Of a stretch of 64,000 bases of DNA, positions 28,823 to 38,024 are shown in pieces (positions within the stretch are counted from its first letter, which is position 1; each line of letters opens with the position of its first letter). The stretch comes from an uncultured Pelagibacteraceae bacterium (GTDB lineage Bacteria; Pseudomonadota; Alphaproteobacteria; Pelagibacterales; Pelagibacteraceae): positions 62,001-126,000 of the forward strand of contig CACLHW010000001.1 of the NCBI GenBank assembly GCA_902606835.1, read 5' to 3'. Below the pieces are notes generated by a model. The model saw nothing but the letters and a program-made list of their open reading frames with translations. It did not search any database and had not been told where the DNA came from. A program made the translations under genes and the position numbers.

Positions 28823-29806
28823 CTAAATACTAGCCTTTCCAAGGCTTTTGATCAATGTGTCAAAATCTTTAGGTCTTTTTGCTTCAAAAAATACCTCCCT
28901 CATAGTGCTAGGGTGATAAAAACCTAAACTTTTTGCGTGTAAGGCCTGTCTATTAAAATTATTTATTTTATTTTCAATTAAAGGATTTATTTTTTTAAAT
29001 TTTTTTTTTAATTTACCGTAAGATTTGTCACCTATAATTGAATTACCTTTAAAATTCATATGAACTCTAATTTGGTGAGTTCTACCTGTTTCAAGTTTGC
29101 ATTCTATTAGACTTATCTTTGGCAGATTATTATTTTGAAATACTTTTATAGTTTTATAATTTGTTATAGCTATTTTACCTTTTTCCTTTCTTACTGCCAT
29201 AAGCTGTCTATTTTTAAAACTTCTAGATATTTTTTCTCTTATTTTTCCACTCTGGGGCTTTAAAGAACCCCACACCAAAGCTTCGTAAGTCCTTTTAATA
29301 GTATGATCACTAAATTGTTTAGATAAACTTATATGAGCCTTATCATTTTTTGCTATAACAATTACACCGCTTGTATCTTTGTCAATTCTGTGAACTATAC
29401 CAGGTCTGAGTTTTCCTCCTATGCTGGAAAGATTATTTTGGTACAAATACAACAACCCGTTAACTATTGTTTTTTCATAATTACCTGCTCCAGGATGAAC
29501 AACTACTCCCGGAAGTTTATTTATAACTATAAGATCATCATCATCATACAAAATGTCCAACGGTATTTTATTAGGTTTAATAATGGTAGTTTTTGGAGGC
29601 GGAAAATTAATTTTTATTTGATCTTTTTCTTTAATTTTTTTTGCAGGATTATTATTTATAATATTATTTAAGGATACATGACCTTCTTTAATTAAGTTTT
29701 GGAGCCTAGTTCTGCTTAGTTCTTTTATTTGAGATTGCAAAAATTTGTCTATTCTGCATCCATTATATTTAAGATGCACATCTACATTAAATATTTTTTT
29801 ATTCAT
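28823..29806 (-). CDS. rluD: RluD-type 23S rRNA pseudouridine synthase
   Basis: The 327-residue protein has an N-terminal S4 RNA-binding domain (CRIDKFLQSQIKELSRTRLQNLI) and a RluA-family catalytic domain with GVVVHPGAG, the active-site HRIDKDTSGVIVIAKND and GRTHQIRVHM. RluD modifies helix 69 of 23S rRNA at 1911, 1915 and 1917. Pairing rluD with rpoH is a recurring alphaproteobacterial order. Specificity within the RluA family is inferred from that order and S4 domain presence. Confidence 0.92.
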   Translation of the reverse strand: MNKKIFNVDVHLKYNGCRIDKFLQSQIKELSRTRLQNLIKEGHVSLNNIINNNPAKKIKEKDQIKINFPPPKTTIIKPNKIPLDILYDDDDLIVINKLPGVVVHPGAGNYEKTIVNGLLYLYQNNLSSIGGKLRPGIVHRIDKDTSGVIVIAKNDKAHISLSKQFSDHTIKRTYEALVWGSLKPQSGKIREKISRSFKNRQLMAVRKEKGKIAITNYKTIKVFQNNNLPKISLIECKLETGRTHQIRVHMNFKGNSIIGDKSYGKLKKKFKKINPLIENKINNFNRQALHAKSLGFYHPSTMREVFFEAKRPKDFDTLIKSLGKASI

Positions 29807-29842
29807 TAATTATAAATTATAAATTTATCTTAACTAATTAAC

Positions 29843-30652
29843 TTAAATTATCCAGTCTTTAAGTTTTTCTTTGTTTTCAATTATATATTTTGGAAAAGTA
29901 TGATCTATATCAATTTTTTTGTAGGAATACCCCAAATCAAAAATATTTTTTTGCATTTTAATTTTTTCTTCTATTTTTTGAGGATTTGCAAATTCCGGTT
30001 TATTATGTTCTCCATGTGAAAATGAAGCAATTTTCTTTGTTAAATTATCTGGACTTTGTAAATATGAAAAATGCCAACCACCATTTTTAATTATTTGCAA
30101 ATCTCTTATTTTATCTATTCTCCAAAAAGGATACTTTTTAAATTTTAAATCTCTTAACCACTGAGGTGATTTTAAATTTTTTTTTAGGCAAATTTTTGAG
30201 CCATACCAATCACCTTCTGTTTCATTTAATAAATTTAATTTATAATCAAATTTTCTTTGGCAAAAGACTCCATATCTATTTTTTTTATTAAACAGATTAA
30301 GTTTATTTAAATCAGGAATTTCATCTACATCGGATATGATAACTAGATCATTATCTTCACATTTTTTCAGGCCTTTCGTTATAGAATTACGTTGATGTCT
30401 TTCAACTAATGAATTTTGTCCTATATGTGACTTTTTAATACTATCCAAAGTATCTTCAACAACTATATAAATAATTTTCTTTTCAAATCTTTTAAACTTT
30501 CCTATGTCAAAATTTAATTTTTTATTTTTTCCTTGATGATCAGTGGTAGATTCAGTAATTACAAAAAAATTAACAAACTCATCTAAAATATTTAAACGTA
30601 TATCTAATACGTTTTCCTCATTAAAATATTGGAAACAATCATAAATTTTCAT
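29843..30652 (-). CDS. Glycosyltransferase family 17 protein
   Basis: The 269-residue protein begins with MKIYDCFQYFNEE and carries LDIRLNILDEFVNFFVITE, then SDVDEIPDL, the features of GT17, the family of eukaryotic beta-1,4-N-acetylglucosaminyltransferase III and scattered bacterial homologues. The DVDE stretch (about residues 101-104) is the likely metal/nucleotide-sugar site. No membrane segment is seen, so it should act in the cytosol or at the inner membrane face. It lies 6 nt after the ABC permease gene, suggesting that it decorates a glycan which the transporter exports. Substrate unknown. Confidence 0.8.
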   Translation of the reverse strand: MKIYDCFQYFNEENVLDIRLNILDEFVNFFVITESTTDHQGKNKKLNFDIGKFKRFEKKIIYIVVEDTLDSIKKSHIGQNSLVERHQRNSITKGLKKCEDNDLVIISDVDEIPDLNKLNLFNKKNRYGVFCQRKFDYKLNLLNETEGDWYGSKICLKKNLKSPQWLRDLKFKKYPFWRIDKIRDLQIIKNGGWHFSYLQSPDNLTKKIASFSHGEHNKPEFANPQKIEEKIKMQKNIFDLGYSYKKIDIDHTFPKYIIENKEKLKDWII

Positions 30653-30658
30653 TTTTAT

Positions 30659-31450
30659 TTATTCTCCCATATTAATCAAAGTGCCTTTTTTACGCGCACC
30701 ATAAAAAGCTAAATAAAAAACTACAACAGAAGATGTGAAATAAAATAAATTTAATATTAACGCAGTCATGATATTTTTGTAATCTACTACATTATTTACC
30801 AAAATAGATCTTGCTTCCTCAAATATATAAACTAATGGAAGTCCCTTAGCTAATATTTGTAACCAATCCGGTAAAATTGACAATGGATAATAAACACATC
30901 CTAGTGGCGCTAAAAGAAAAAGAGATGACCAAGCAGTATTTTCAAAAGCTGGACCAAATCTTAAAAGTCCTGAGGTTACTAACAGTCCTAATGTTGTTCC
31001 AAAAAGATACAAGCTCAAAAAAAGCAAAAACAGTGGAGGCCCCATTTCCAGCAAAGAGACTCCAAATAGTGGACTCATAAGAATTATTGCTGGAATTATT
31101 CCAATTAAAGTTCTTAACAAAGCAGTAGATGTAAGAGCTGTTATAATTTCACTTATTTTTAATGGTGCAATAAATAAATTTGTAAAATTTCTACTCCATA
31201 TCTCTTCTAAAAATAACATATTAAAGCTTATGCTTGATCTAAATAAAAAATCATAAAGAATTGCACAGCTCAAAATGACTCCAATAGTGTTATTATAATA
31301 GTCGCTGTACATTGTAAAAAATTGAGAAATAAAACCCCAAAGAATTATTTGTATTGTTGGCCAGTAAATGAGGTCTAAGATTCTTGGAAAAGAGCCTTTA
31401 ATTAAATAAAGGTGTCGAATAGATAATGCATACATTCTACCAAATTTCAT
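30659..31450 (-). CDS. ABC-2 type transporter permease
   Basis: The 263-residue protein has about six membrane helices and the ABC-2 permease layout, with FEEARSILVN, EIWSRNFTNLFIAPLKISEI and LLAPLGCVYYPLSILPDWLQ, which resembles the conserved P-rich loop of NodJ/polysaccharide-type exporters. It pairs with the ATPase encoded 1 nt upstream. ABC-2 exporters move polysaccharides, lipids or drugs; the following GT17 gene favours a glycoconjugate, but this is inference. Confidence 0.88.
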   Translation of the reverse strand: MKFGRMYALSIRHLYLIKGSFPRILDLIYWPTIQIILWGFISQFFTMYSDYYNNTIGVILSCAILYDFLFRSSISFNMLFLEEIWSRNFTNLFIAPLKISEIITALTSTALLRTLIGIIPAIILMSPLFGVSLLEMGPPLFLLFLSLYLFGTTLGLLVTSGLLRFGPAFENTAWSSLFLLAPLGCVYYPLSILPDWLQILAKGLPLVYIFEEARSILVNNVVDYKNIMTALILNLFYFTSSVVVFYLAFYGARKKGTLINMGE

Positions 31451-31451
31451 A

Positions 31452-32183
31452 TTATTCCCTTACTATTTTTAAAAAAGTTTCTTCTAAATTTTTTCTTCCA
31501 TGTTTATTTATTAAACTGTCGCATGTACCTTTATCAATTATTTTACCTTTCATCATCATCATTACTTCACTACAAAGTCTCTCCACTTCATTCATATTAT
31601 GTGAAGCTAATAAAATAGTTGTACCATTTTTTGATGCAAAATTTTCTAAGTAACTTCTAATATAATCACCCACATCAGGATCAAGGCTAGCAGTTGGCTC
31701 GTCAAGAAGAAGTATTTCAGGATCGTTAATTAGTGCTTTAGCTAAAGCTACTCTATTTTTTTGACCAGATGACAATTCACCAGTTTTTCTATTTTTAAAA
31801 TCTAATAAATTTAGCTCTTTCATTAAGTTCAAAATTTTTTTTTGCAAGTTATTTACACCATATAATTTTCCATAAACTTTTAGATTTTCTTCTACAGTAA
31901 GTTTTTTTGGCAGTTCTACATAAGGAGAAATAAAATTTACTTTTTCTAATATTTTCGTTCTATTATTTTCATTCTCAATATTTTTATCATTAATATAAAT
32001 TGTACCAGAAGAAGGTTTAACTAATCCTAGCATCATACCTATTGTTGTTGTTTTTCCACAACCATTTGGACCCAAAAGCCCAATTATTGATCCTTTATTA
32101 ATTGTGAAGTTTATATTCTCAACTGCCTGAATGTTATTATATTGTTTATTTAAATTTTTTATTTCAATAGACACTTTACTCAT
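31452..32183 (-). CDS. ABC transporter ATP-binding protein
   Basis: The 243-residue ATPase has Walker A GPNGCGKTT at 38-46, signature LSSGQKNRVALAKAL, Walker B ILLLDEPTASLDP and an H-loop in LLASHNMNEVERLC. It is the energising subunit for the adjacent ABC-2 permease. Its ATG overlaps the tsaC stop by 4 nt (ATGA), and the permease starts 1 nt after it, so all are probably on one transcript. Confidence 0.94.
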   Translation of the reverse strand: MSKVSIEIKNLNKQYNNIQAVENINFTINKGSIIGLLGPNGCGKTTTIGMMLGLVKPSSGTIYINDKNIENENNRTKILEKVNFISPYVELPKKLTVEENLKVYGKLYGVNNLQKKILNLMKELNLLDFKNRKTGELSSGQKNRVALAKALINDPEILLLDEPTASLDPDVGDYIRSYLENFASKNGTTILLASHNMNEVERLCSEVMMMMKGKIIDKGTCDSLINKHGRKNLEETFLKIVRE

Positions 32184-33136
32184 TTGTTTGATGCTTTCTT
32201 TAATCTATCATTTATAGCGCATCCAATATCTTTATTAGGTATTCTGTTTACAGCTATAGATTTAAATTTTCTTTTTTTAATTATTCTCATAGTTTTGTAT
32301 AAGTTATTTGCAGCTTCTTTCAAGCTGCCATTTTTACTAAGATTAAAGTGATTTTTGGCAACTTTAAATTTTTTACCAAATCCAATGAGAGCTTGATGTT
32401 TTTTCGCATATTTTTTATTTATTTCAACTGGTATACCGGGTGAATAATGTAATTTTAATTGTCCTGGGGCAGTAATTTTAATAAATTTTTTTTTAAGTAT
32501 AACTTTTTTTTTTATTATATTTTGAATTTTTTTTACACTTATACCACCAGGCCTTAAAATAGTAGGTTTTTTAGTCAAATCAATTATAGTTGATTCTAAT
32601 CCTATTTTACACTTTCCACCATCGAGTATAAATTTAATTTTATTTCCAAATTCGTCAAACACATCTTTTGCTGAAGTAGGACTCAATTTTGAAGAAATAT
32701 TGGCACTAGGTGCAGCCAAAGGAAATTTTAAAATATTTAATAAATCTTTTATAACCCTGTGTTTTGGAATTCTGACAGCCACAGTTTTTTTTCTTGCAAG
32801 AGCAAAATTTGAAATTTTTGATTTTTTATTTTTATTTAAAACGAAAGTAATTGGGCCGGGACACAAAGCATTATAAAGTTTAATAAAATCTGCATTCAAT
32901 ATAACATCTTTTTTCAAGTCACTTAAATTTTTAAAATGTATTATAAGAGGATTAATTGAAGGTCTTTTTTTTAATTTAAAAATTTTTTTTACAGATTTAT
33001 TGCTATATGCATTCCCAGCTAATCCATATACAGTTTCAGTTGGCACACCAATAACATTATTATTTTCTATGTTTCTTTTTGCTTTTTTTAAATTTAATAA
33101 ATTAGGCTTATGTATATTTAAATAGATATTTTTCAT
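32180..33136 (-). CDS. tsaC: L-threonylcarbamoyladenylate synthase (Sua5/TsaC)
   Basis: It makes threonylcarbamoyl-AMP for the t6A modification of ANN-decoding tRNAs. Residues of about 15-200 form the YrdC domain, with GVPTETVYGLAGNAYS, the KKRPSINPLIIHF loop, CPGPITFVLN, VAVRIPKH and AAPSANISSKLSPTSA. Residues of about 225-318 form the extra Sua5 domain, starting with the linker SPGIPVEI. The 318-residue length marks the long Sua5 form rather than short E. coli TsaC. First gene of a minus-strand run of six. Confidence 0.94.
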   Translation of the reverse strand: MKNIYLNIHKPNLLNLKKAKRNIENNNVIGVPTETVYGLAGNAYSNKSVKKIFKLKKRPSINPLIIHFKNLSDLKKDVILNADFIKLYNALCPGPITFVLNKNKKSKISNFALARKKTVAVRIPKHRVIKDLLNILKFPLAAPSANISSKLSPTSAKDVFDEFGNKIKFILDGGKCKIGLESTIIDLTKKPTILRPGGISVKKIQNIIKKKVILKKKFIKITAPGQLKLHYSPGIPVEINKKYAKKHQALIGFGKKFKVAKNHFNLSKNGSLKEAANNLYKTMRIIKKRKFKSIAVNRIPNKDIGCAINDRLKKASNK

Positions 33137-33161
33137 AAATTAATTAGTATATGGATATAGT

Positions 33162-33407
33162 ATGAAATCTAAAAATATTCCACCTGATATAAGATCAAAA
33201 ACAATAAAAGATGCACAGACTGAAATCAAAGATATTATTGAGAAATTGGAAAATACCCAAACAGACCTAGAGGCTTCCCAAGGGCTATATATTAGAATGA
33301 TGCAGTTAAATCATCATATTCAAGACTTATTTAAGAGGAAAGCAGACGAAATTAAAAAAAGCGTTTTATACAGAAAAAAAAAGAAACCAGGTAAAAAATC
33401 AAGATAA
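33162..33407 (+). CDS. xseB: Exodeoxyribonuclease VII small subunit
   Basis: The 81-residue protein matches XseB in length and in the helical-hairpin pattern IKDIIEKLENTQTDLEASQ followed by RMMQLNHHIQDLFKRKADEI. It partners XseA in degrading single-stranded DNA; xseA is not in the window. It precedes ispA by 4 nt, the classic xseB-ispA order. The Lys/Arg-rich tail is unusual only in its density. Confidence 0.9.
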   Translation: MKSKNIPPDIRSKTIKDAQTEIKDIIEKLENTQTDLEASQGLYIRMMQLNHHIQDLFKRKADEIKKSVLYRKKKKPGKKSR

Positions 33408-33411
33408 GCAT

Positions 33412-34296
33412 ATGTCAAAATTTTTAAGTAAACTAAATATTATTGCGAAAAATACAAATTCTTATTTAAAAAAATTTTTCTTAAAACAAAAAAATAGTTC
33501 TTACTTATTGTTTCCAATGAAATATGGAATTTTTTCTGGTGGAAAAAGATTTAGATCAGCAATAGTAGTGAATACTGGAAAGATTTTAGGACTAGAATAT
33601 AAAAAATCAATTATTATTGGTTCAGCAATTGAATGTATGCATTCATACTCACTAATTCATGACGATTTACCTTCAATGGACAATGACGAATTAAGAAGAG
33701 GCAAATTGACTGTTCACAAAAAGTTTAATGAATTTACAGCAATATTAGCAGGCAACTCACTACTTACTCTTGCATTTGAAATTTTATCAGGAAAAGATCT
33801 AAAATTACCACATAACTATAAAAATGAACTAATAAAAACACTATCCAAATGTTCAGGACAAGCTGGTTTAGCAGGTGGCCAGTATTCTGATTTAACTTTT
33901 GAAAATAAAAAAATAACAAAAAGAAAAATAATAAATATGCAAATGAAAAAAACAGGTGAATTATTTGGGTTTTGTTGCGAAAGTGTTGCAATCGCAAAAG
34001 GAGCAAGTTTCAAACAAAGAAAAAAATTTAAAGCGCTCGGTTTAAGCATTGGTTTGTTATTTCAAACCGTTGATGATTTAATTGATTATTCTGGAGATAG
34101 TATAACCGTTGGAAAACCAACGAAGAGAGATAAAAAAAAGGGAAAAGCAACACTTGTAAATTTGTTAGGATATAAAAAAACTGTAGCTTTTGCGGAAAAC
34201 TTAAAAAAAAATATTGATAGTCAAATTAAAAATCTTAGTCCTAAATCAAATGATTTATTAGACTCATTAGATTTTATATTAAAAAGAAAATTTTAA
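33412..34296 (+). CDS. ispA: Polyprenyl (farnesyl) diphosphate synthase
   Basis: IspA condenses isopentenyl diphosphate with allylic diphosphates to farnesyl diphosphate. The 294-residue protein has YGIFSGGKRFRSAIV, the first Asp-rich motif in HDDLPSMDNDELRRG, GQAGLAGGQYSDL and the second motif QTVDDLIDYSGDS. The xseB-ispA order supports this reading over longer-chain synthases; dxs, which often follows, is absent. It ends 2 nt from the convergent aroC stop. Confidence 0.93.
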   Translation: MSKFLSKLNIIAKNTNSYLKKFFLKQKNSSYLLFPMKYGIFSGGKRFRSAIVVNTGKILGLEYKKSIIIGSAIECMHSYSLIHDDLPSMDNDELRRGKLTVHKKFNEFTAILAGNSLLTLAFEILSGKDLKLPHNYKNELIKTLSKCSGQAGLAGGQYSDLTFENKKITKRKIINMQMKKTGELFGFCCESVAIAKGASFKQRKKFKALGLSIGLLFQTVDDLIDYSGDSITVGKPTKRDKKKGKATLVNLLGYKKTVAFAENLKKNIDSQIKNLSPKSNDLLDSLDFILKRKF

Positions 34297-34298
34297 AA

Positions 34299-35381
34299 TC
34301 AGCCACATTGTGCCCTATTTAGCAAATAATGGTCTAACAGCACACAGGACAACATAGCTTCTCCTATTGGAACAGCTCTAATACCTACGCACGGATCATG
34401 TCTTCCTTTAACAGAAATTTTAGTATTTTTTCCTTTTTTATTAATTGTTTCTCTATTGCTTAAAATTGAGGAAGTTGGTTTGACTGCAAACGAAACAATA
34501 ATTTCTTGCCCAGAAGATATTCCACCTAGTATACCTCCAGCATTATTAGTTTTAAATTTTGCTTTTCCTTTAACACCTCTTATTTCATCAGAATTTTCTT
34601 CTCCACTTAAAAAAGCTGCACTCATTCCTGCTCCAATGTTAACACCTTTTACAGCATTTATACTCATCAAGGCGTTTGCTAGGTCAGCATCAAGCTTAGA
34701 ATAAATTGGTGCTCCCAAACCTGCAGGTATGCCCGAAGCTCTTAATTCGATTATAGCGCCACAAGAAGAACCAGCTTTTCTGACTGCTAATAAATATTTT
34801 TCCCAAAGTTTAAGTGAATTTTTATCTGGACAGAAAAATGGATTTTTTCTTATTTCTTTTTCATTCCATTTATTTTTATTGCAACCAAGTAAACCTAATT
34901 GTATGACTCCACCAACAACTTTAAACTTGTTTCCAATTAATTTTTTTAAAACAGTTTTTGCAATAGCTCCAGCAGCCACTCTTGCCGCAGTCTCTCTAGC
35001 TGACTGTCTGCCCCCACCTCTGTAATCTCTTATTTTATATTTTTGAAGGTAAGTATAATCTGCATGCCCAGGTCTAAATTTATTTTTAATACTTTCGTAA
35101 TCTCTAGATTTTGCATCTTTGTTGTAAATAATCATTGATATAGGAGTGCCTGTAGTTTTACCTTCAAAAACTCCCGATAAAATTTCTACTTTATCACTTT
35201 CTTTTCTTTGAGATGTAAATTTCGATCTTCCTGGACGTCTTCTATCCATGTCTGCCTGTATGTTTTTTTCAGATAATAGAATGTTAGGTGGACAACCATC
35301 GACCACGCATCCTATTGCAGGCCCATGAGATTCCCCCCATGTTGTGAAACGAAATATCTTTCCAAATGTATTAAATGACAT
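34299..35381 (-). CDS. aroC: Chorismate synthase
   Basis: AroC makes chorismate from EPSP with reduced FMN as cofactor. The 360-residue length is standard. Motifs: [58 protein letters not shown], and [18 protein letters not shown] near the C terminus. It is a monocistronic gene on the minus strand, divergent from pdxH across 34 bp if pdxH starts at 35416. Confidence 0.98.
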   Translation of the reverse strand: MSFNTFGKIFRFTTWGESHGPAIGCVVDGCPPNILLSEKNIQADMDRRRPGRSKFTSQRKESDKVEILSGVFEGKTTGTPISMIIYNKDAKSRDYESIKNKFRPGHADYTYLQKYKIRDYRGGGRQSARETAARVAAGAIAKTVLKKLIGNKFKVVGGVIQLGLLGCNKNKWNEKEIRKNPFFCPDKNSLKLWEKYLLAVRKAGSSCGAIIELRASGIPAGLGAPIYSKLDADLANALMSINAVKGVNIGAGMSAAFLSGEENSDEIRGVKGKAKFKTNNAGGILGGISSGQEIIVSFAVKPTSSILSNRETINKKGKNTKISVKGRHDPCVGIRAVPIGEAMLSCVLLDHYLLNRAQCG

Positions 35382-35415
35382 TAAATTACATTATATAGAA
35401 TATTTTGACTATTTT

Positions 35416-36039
35416 ATGAATCAAAAAAACTCATTAGGTCTGGACTCTTGTTTTATGGATTTAGATAATCCCTTAGAATTATTTAAGATATGGATGTCTG
35501 AAGCTGAAAAAAAGGAGATAAATGATCCAAATGCTCTATCTCTAGCTACAACGAACAGTAATAATGAACCTAAAGTTAGAATGGTTCTTTTAAAGGGATT
35601 AAGTGAAAAAGGATTAGTTTTTTATACAAATTTAAATAGCCCAAAAAGTGAAGATCTTAAAAAAAACTCGAAAGCAGAAATGTGTTTCCATTGGAAAAGT
35701 ATTCAAAGACAGATTAGAATTTTTGGGGAAATTACCCAAGTGAGTGACGGGGAAGCAGATGCATATTTTAACAGCAGACCATACGAAAGCAGAATTGGCG
35801 CTTGGGCATCTGATCAATCAAAAGTCATGAATAAAAGGGAGGACTTTTTAAAAAAAATTAATGAATTTAAAAAAAAATATAAAGATATAAATAATGTGCC
35901 TAGACCTAAACATTGGTCAGGGTGGTGTTTAAATCCATTGTCATATGAGTTTTGGCTTGGTGACAAATATAGAATTCATGAAAGACTTAAATATAATAAA
36001 ATTTCTGAGAGTTGGAAAAAGGAAATTTTGTATCCTTAA
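35416..36039 (+). CDS. pdxH: Pyridoxamine 5'-phosphate oxidase
   Basis: PdxH oxidises PNP or PMP to pyridoxal phosphate using FMN. The protein shows DPNALSLATTNSNNEPKVRMVLLKG, FHWKSIQRQIRIFGE, SRIGAWASDQS, PRPKHWSGWCLNP and FWLGDKYRIHERL. I start it at the ATG at 35416 (207 residues, the family's usual length); an upstream in-frame ATG at 35344 would run 38 nt into aroC and is less likely. Its stop overlaps the convergent ispB stop by 4 nt. Confidence 0.95.
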   Translation: MNQKNSLGLDSCFMDLDNPLELFKIWMSEAEKKEINDPNALSLATTNSNNEPKVRMVLLKGLSEKGLVFYTNLNSPKSEDLKKNSKAEMCFHWKSIQRQIRIFGEITQVSDGEADAYFNSRPYESRIGAWASDQSKVMNKREDFLKKINEFKKKYKDINNVPRPKHWSGWCLNPLSYEFWLGDKYRIHERLKYNKISESWKKEILYP

Positions 36040-37049
36040 AAAGATCTATTAAGACTAAAATCAGTTAAATTTTGTAGCACTTCTTTTTCCAGGCTATGTT
36101 GGAATATACCTAGAGCATCATAAGAAACATTAACAAAATATTCTGCTCTTTTAAAGCTAGCCTCAACCGCTTTATATTTATTTATCAAAGCTAAAGTTTC
36201 ACTAAAATCATCCTCATTTCTTTTTTTCTTTTTAAAAATTTCTTTAAGAAAATTTCTTTCTTCGTTATTCCCTCTTTGAAAAATTATAATTAAAGGTAAA
36301 GTAGTTTTTCCTTCATAAAAATCTTTTCCAATTTCTTTTCCAAAAACTGTTTTTGAAGAAAAGTAATCTAGTGCGTCATCCGCAATTTGAAATGCTAGAC
36401 CAATATTTTTCCCATAAGATTCTAGTGCATCTTTTTCTTTTTTACTTTTATTTCCTAAACATGCACCAACTTTAGCAGCTGCAGCAAATAGTGCAGCTGT
36501 TTTCATGCTTATGATATTAAAATAGGTTTCTTCTAAAAGATCTATCTCTCCTTTATGCTCTAGTTGTAAAACTTCCCCTTGCGCTATTCTTGATGATGTT
36601 GAAGATAATAATTTTAATATTTCTTCAGATCCATCTTCTACCATCATCTCAAAACAACGACTAAAAAGATAATCTCCAACCAAAATAGAGGATTGATTTC
36701 CCCAAACTGAATTTGCAGTTTTAACTCCTCTTCTTAAATCACTATTATCAATTACGTCGTCGTGCAATAAAGTTGCGTTGTGAATTAGTTCAATGCAGGC
36801 TGCTAAATTTACATCTCTATTTCCATCTTTGTATCCACATAACTTTGCTGAAGCCAAGGTCAATAAAGGCCTGATTCTTTTTCCACCAGATTTTACGTGG
36901 TAGTCTGTCATTTTGTGAATAAGATTTATTTCGCTGGCAAGCTTATATTTTATTCGTTGAGTAACATCGTCTAATTTGCCCCCTACAAGATTTTTAAGCC
37001 TTAAATAGGAATTATCTAATTCTTTTTTTAAAGGTATTACAGATCCCAT
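36036..37049 (-). CDS. ispB: Polyprenyl diphosphate synthase (ubiquinone side chain)
   Basis: The 337-residue trans-prenyltransferase has SGGKRIRPLLTLASAKL, the first Asp-rich motif LLHDDVIDNSDLRRG, GEVLQLEH, MKTAALFAAAAKVGA and the second motif QIADDALDYF. These are features of long-chain (octaprenyl/decaprenyl) synthases that make the quinone tail. Its length and HDDVIDNS form separate it from the shorter ispA in the same window. Confidence 0.95.
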   Translation of the reverse strand: MGSVIPLKKELDNSYLRLKNLVGGKLDDVTQRIKYKLASEINLIHKMTDYHVKSGGKRIRPLLTLASAKLCGYKDGNRDVNLAACIELIHNATLLHDDVIDNSDLRRGVKTANSVWGNQSSILVGDYLFSRCFEMMVEDGSEEILKLLSSTSSRIAQGEVLQLEHKGEIDLLEETYFNIISMKTAALFAAAAKVGACLGNKSKKEKDALESYGKNIGLAFQIADDALDYFSSKTVFGKEIGKDFYEGKTTLPLIIIFQRGNNEERNFLKEIFKKKKRNEDDFSETLALINKYKAVEASFKRAEYFVNVSYDALGIFQHSLEKEVLQNLTDFSLNRSF

Positions 37050-37202
37050 ATATAAATATTTATAGCTATTATTTTATATTAAAAAAAACTCTTCTAGTTC
37101 AGTAATGACGCACCCAAAAAATTACAACCTAAGGTAGCTTTAAAACTTTACTTAAACTTTTAAAGGATCTAAAAACTATGATAATTAGAATATAATCATC
37201 AA

Positions 37203-38024
37203 ATGTTTTCAATTTTTAAAATTTTTAAAAAGAAAAAAATAGTTCCTCATATAAGGTTGTCAGGAATTATAGGGTCTGTAGGCAGATTTAAGCAAGGTAT
37301 AAACTTTGCTGGCCAACAAGAAATTATAGATAAAGCCTTCTCAATTAAAAAAGCTTTAGCAATCGCAATATCTATAAACTCTCCAGGGGGTTCTCCTGTT
37401 CAATCACACTTGATGTATAGTTACATAAAAAAACTAGCAAAAAAAAATAACAAAAAAGTTTTAGTTTTTGCTGAAGATGTAGCAGCATCAGGAGGATACC
37501 TTATAGCTTGCGCAGGAGATGAAATTTATGCAAATTCAAGTTCGATTGTAGGGTCAATAGGAGTAATTTCTGCGTCTTTTGGATTTCAAGATGCTATTAA
37601 AAAAATTGGTATAGAAAGAAGAGTTTATACTGCAGGTAAAAACAAGAGTACTTTAGATCCATTTAAAGAAGAAAAAGAAGAAGATATTCAAAGATTAAAA
37701 AAAATACAGCTAGAGCTGCACTCAGATTTTATCAATGTTGTTAAATCTAGCAGAGGTTCAAAACTCTTAGATACTGAAAAAAATAATACTTTTACAGGAG
37801 AGTTTTGGTCAGGTTCAACTTCTTTAAAATTAGGACTAATAGATGGAATTGGTAACGCTGAGGATATTTTAAGAAAAAAATTTGGAGAAGATATTGTAAT
37901 TAAAAAGCTTGAAAAACCAAAAAGTTTTATAGCTAAAAAACTATCATCGTCACTTGATAATCAAATTGAAAGTATTGCAAATGTTTTAGAGGAAAGAACA
38001 GAATGGCAAAAATTTGGTTTATAA
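37203..38024 (+). CDS. S49-family signal peptide peptidase (SppA/SohB-like)
   Basis: The 273-residue protein has SINSPGGSPVQSHLMYSYI, then EDVAASGGYLIACAGDEIYA with the nucleophile Ser, and SIVGSIGVISA, the core of the S49 serine peptidases; the catalytic Lys should lie further on, in the KKSTLDP/E-rich region. The short form with little N-terminal membrane sequence resembles the SohB/SppA36K type, which trims membrane-embedded peptides. It abuts glyQ directly, an alphaproteobacterial arrangement. Confidence 0.9.
   Translation: MFSIFKIFKKKKIVPHIRLSGIIGSVGRFKQGINFAGQQEIIDKAFSIKKALAIAISINSPGGSPVQSHLMYSYIKKLAKKNNKKVLVFAEDVAASGGYLIACAGDEIYANSSSIVGSIGVISASFGFQDAIKKIGIERRVYTAGKNKSTLDPFKEEKEEDIQRLKKIQLELHSDFINVVKSSRGSKLLDTEKNNTFTGEFWSGSTSLKLGLIDGIGNAEDILRKKFGEDIVIKKLEKPKSFIAKKLSSSLDNQIESIANVLEERTEWQKFGL

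Noticed and set aside
29333-29671. Long open frames antisense to rluD, ftsH, prpE and other genes
   Set aside because: Their products lack conserved motifs and are explained as shadows of real genes with strong codon bias on the opposite strand.
35344-35415. Longer pdxH start 24 codons upstream
   Set aside because: It would overlap the divergent aroC start by 38 nt and extend the protein beyond family length; the ATG at 35416 fits PdxH.
37050-37202. 153-bp gap before the S49 peptidase gene with TATAAT only 6 nt before the ATG, suggesting a leaderless transcript or a small RNA
   Set aside because: No matching -35 element, no stable hairpin and no open frame of note were seen; TATAAT is common in such AT-rich DNA.
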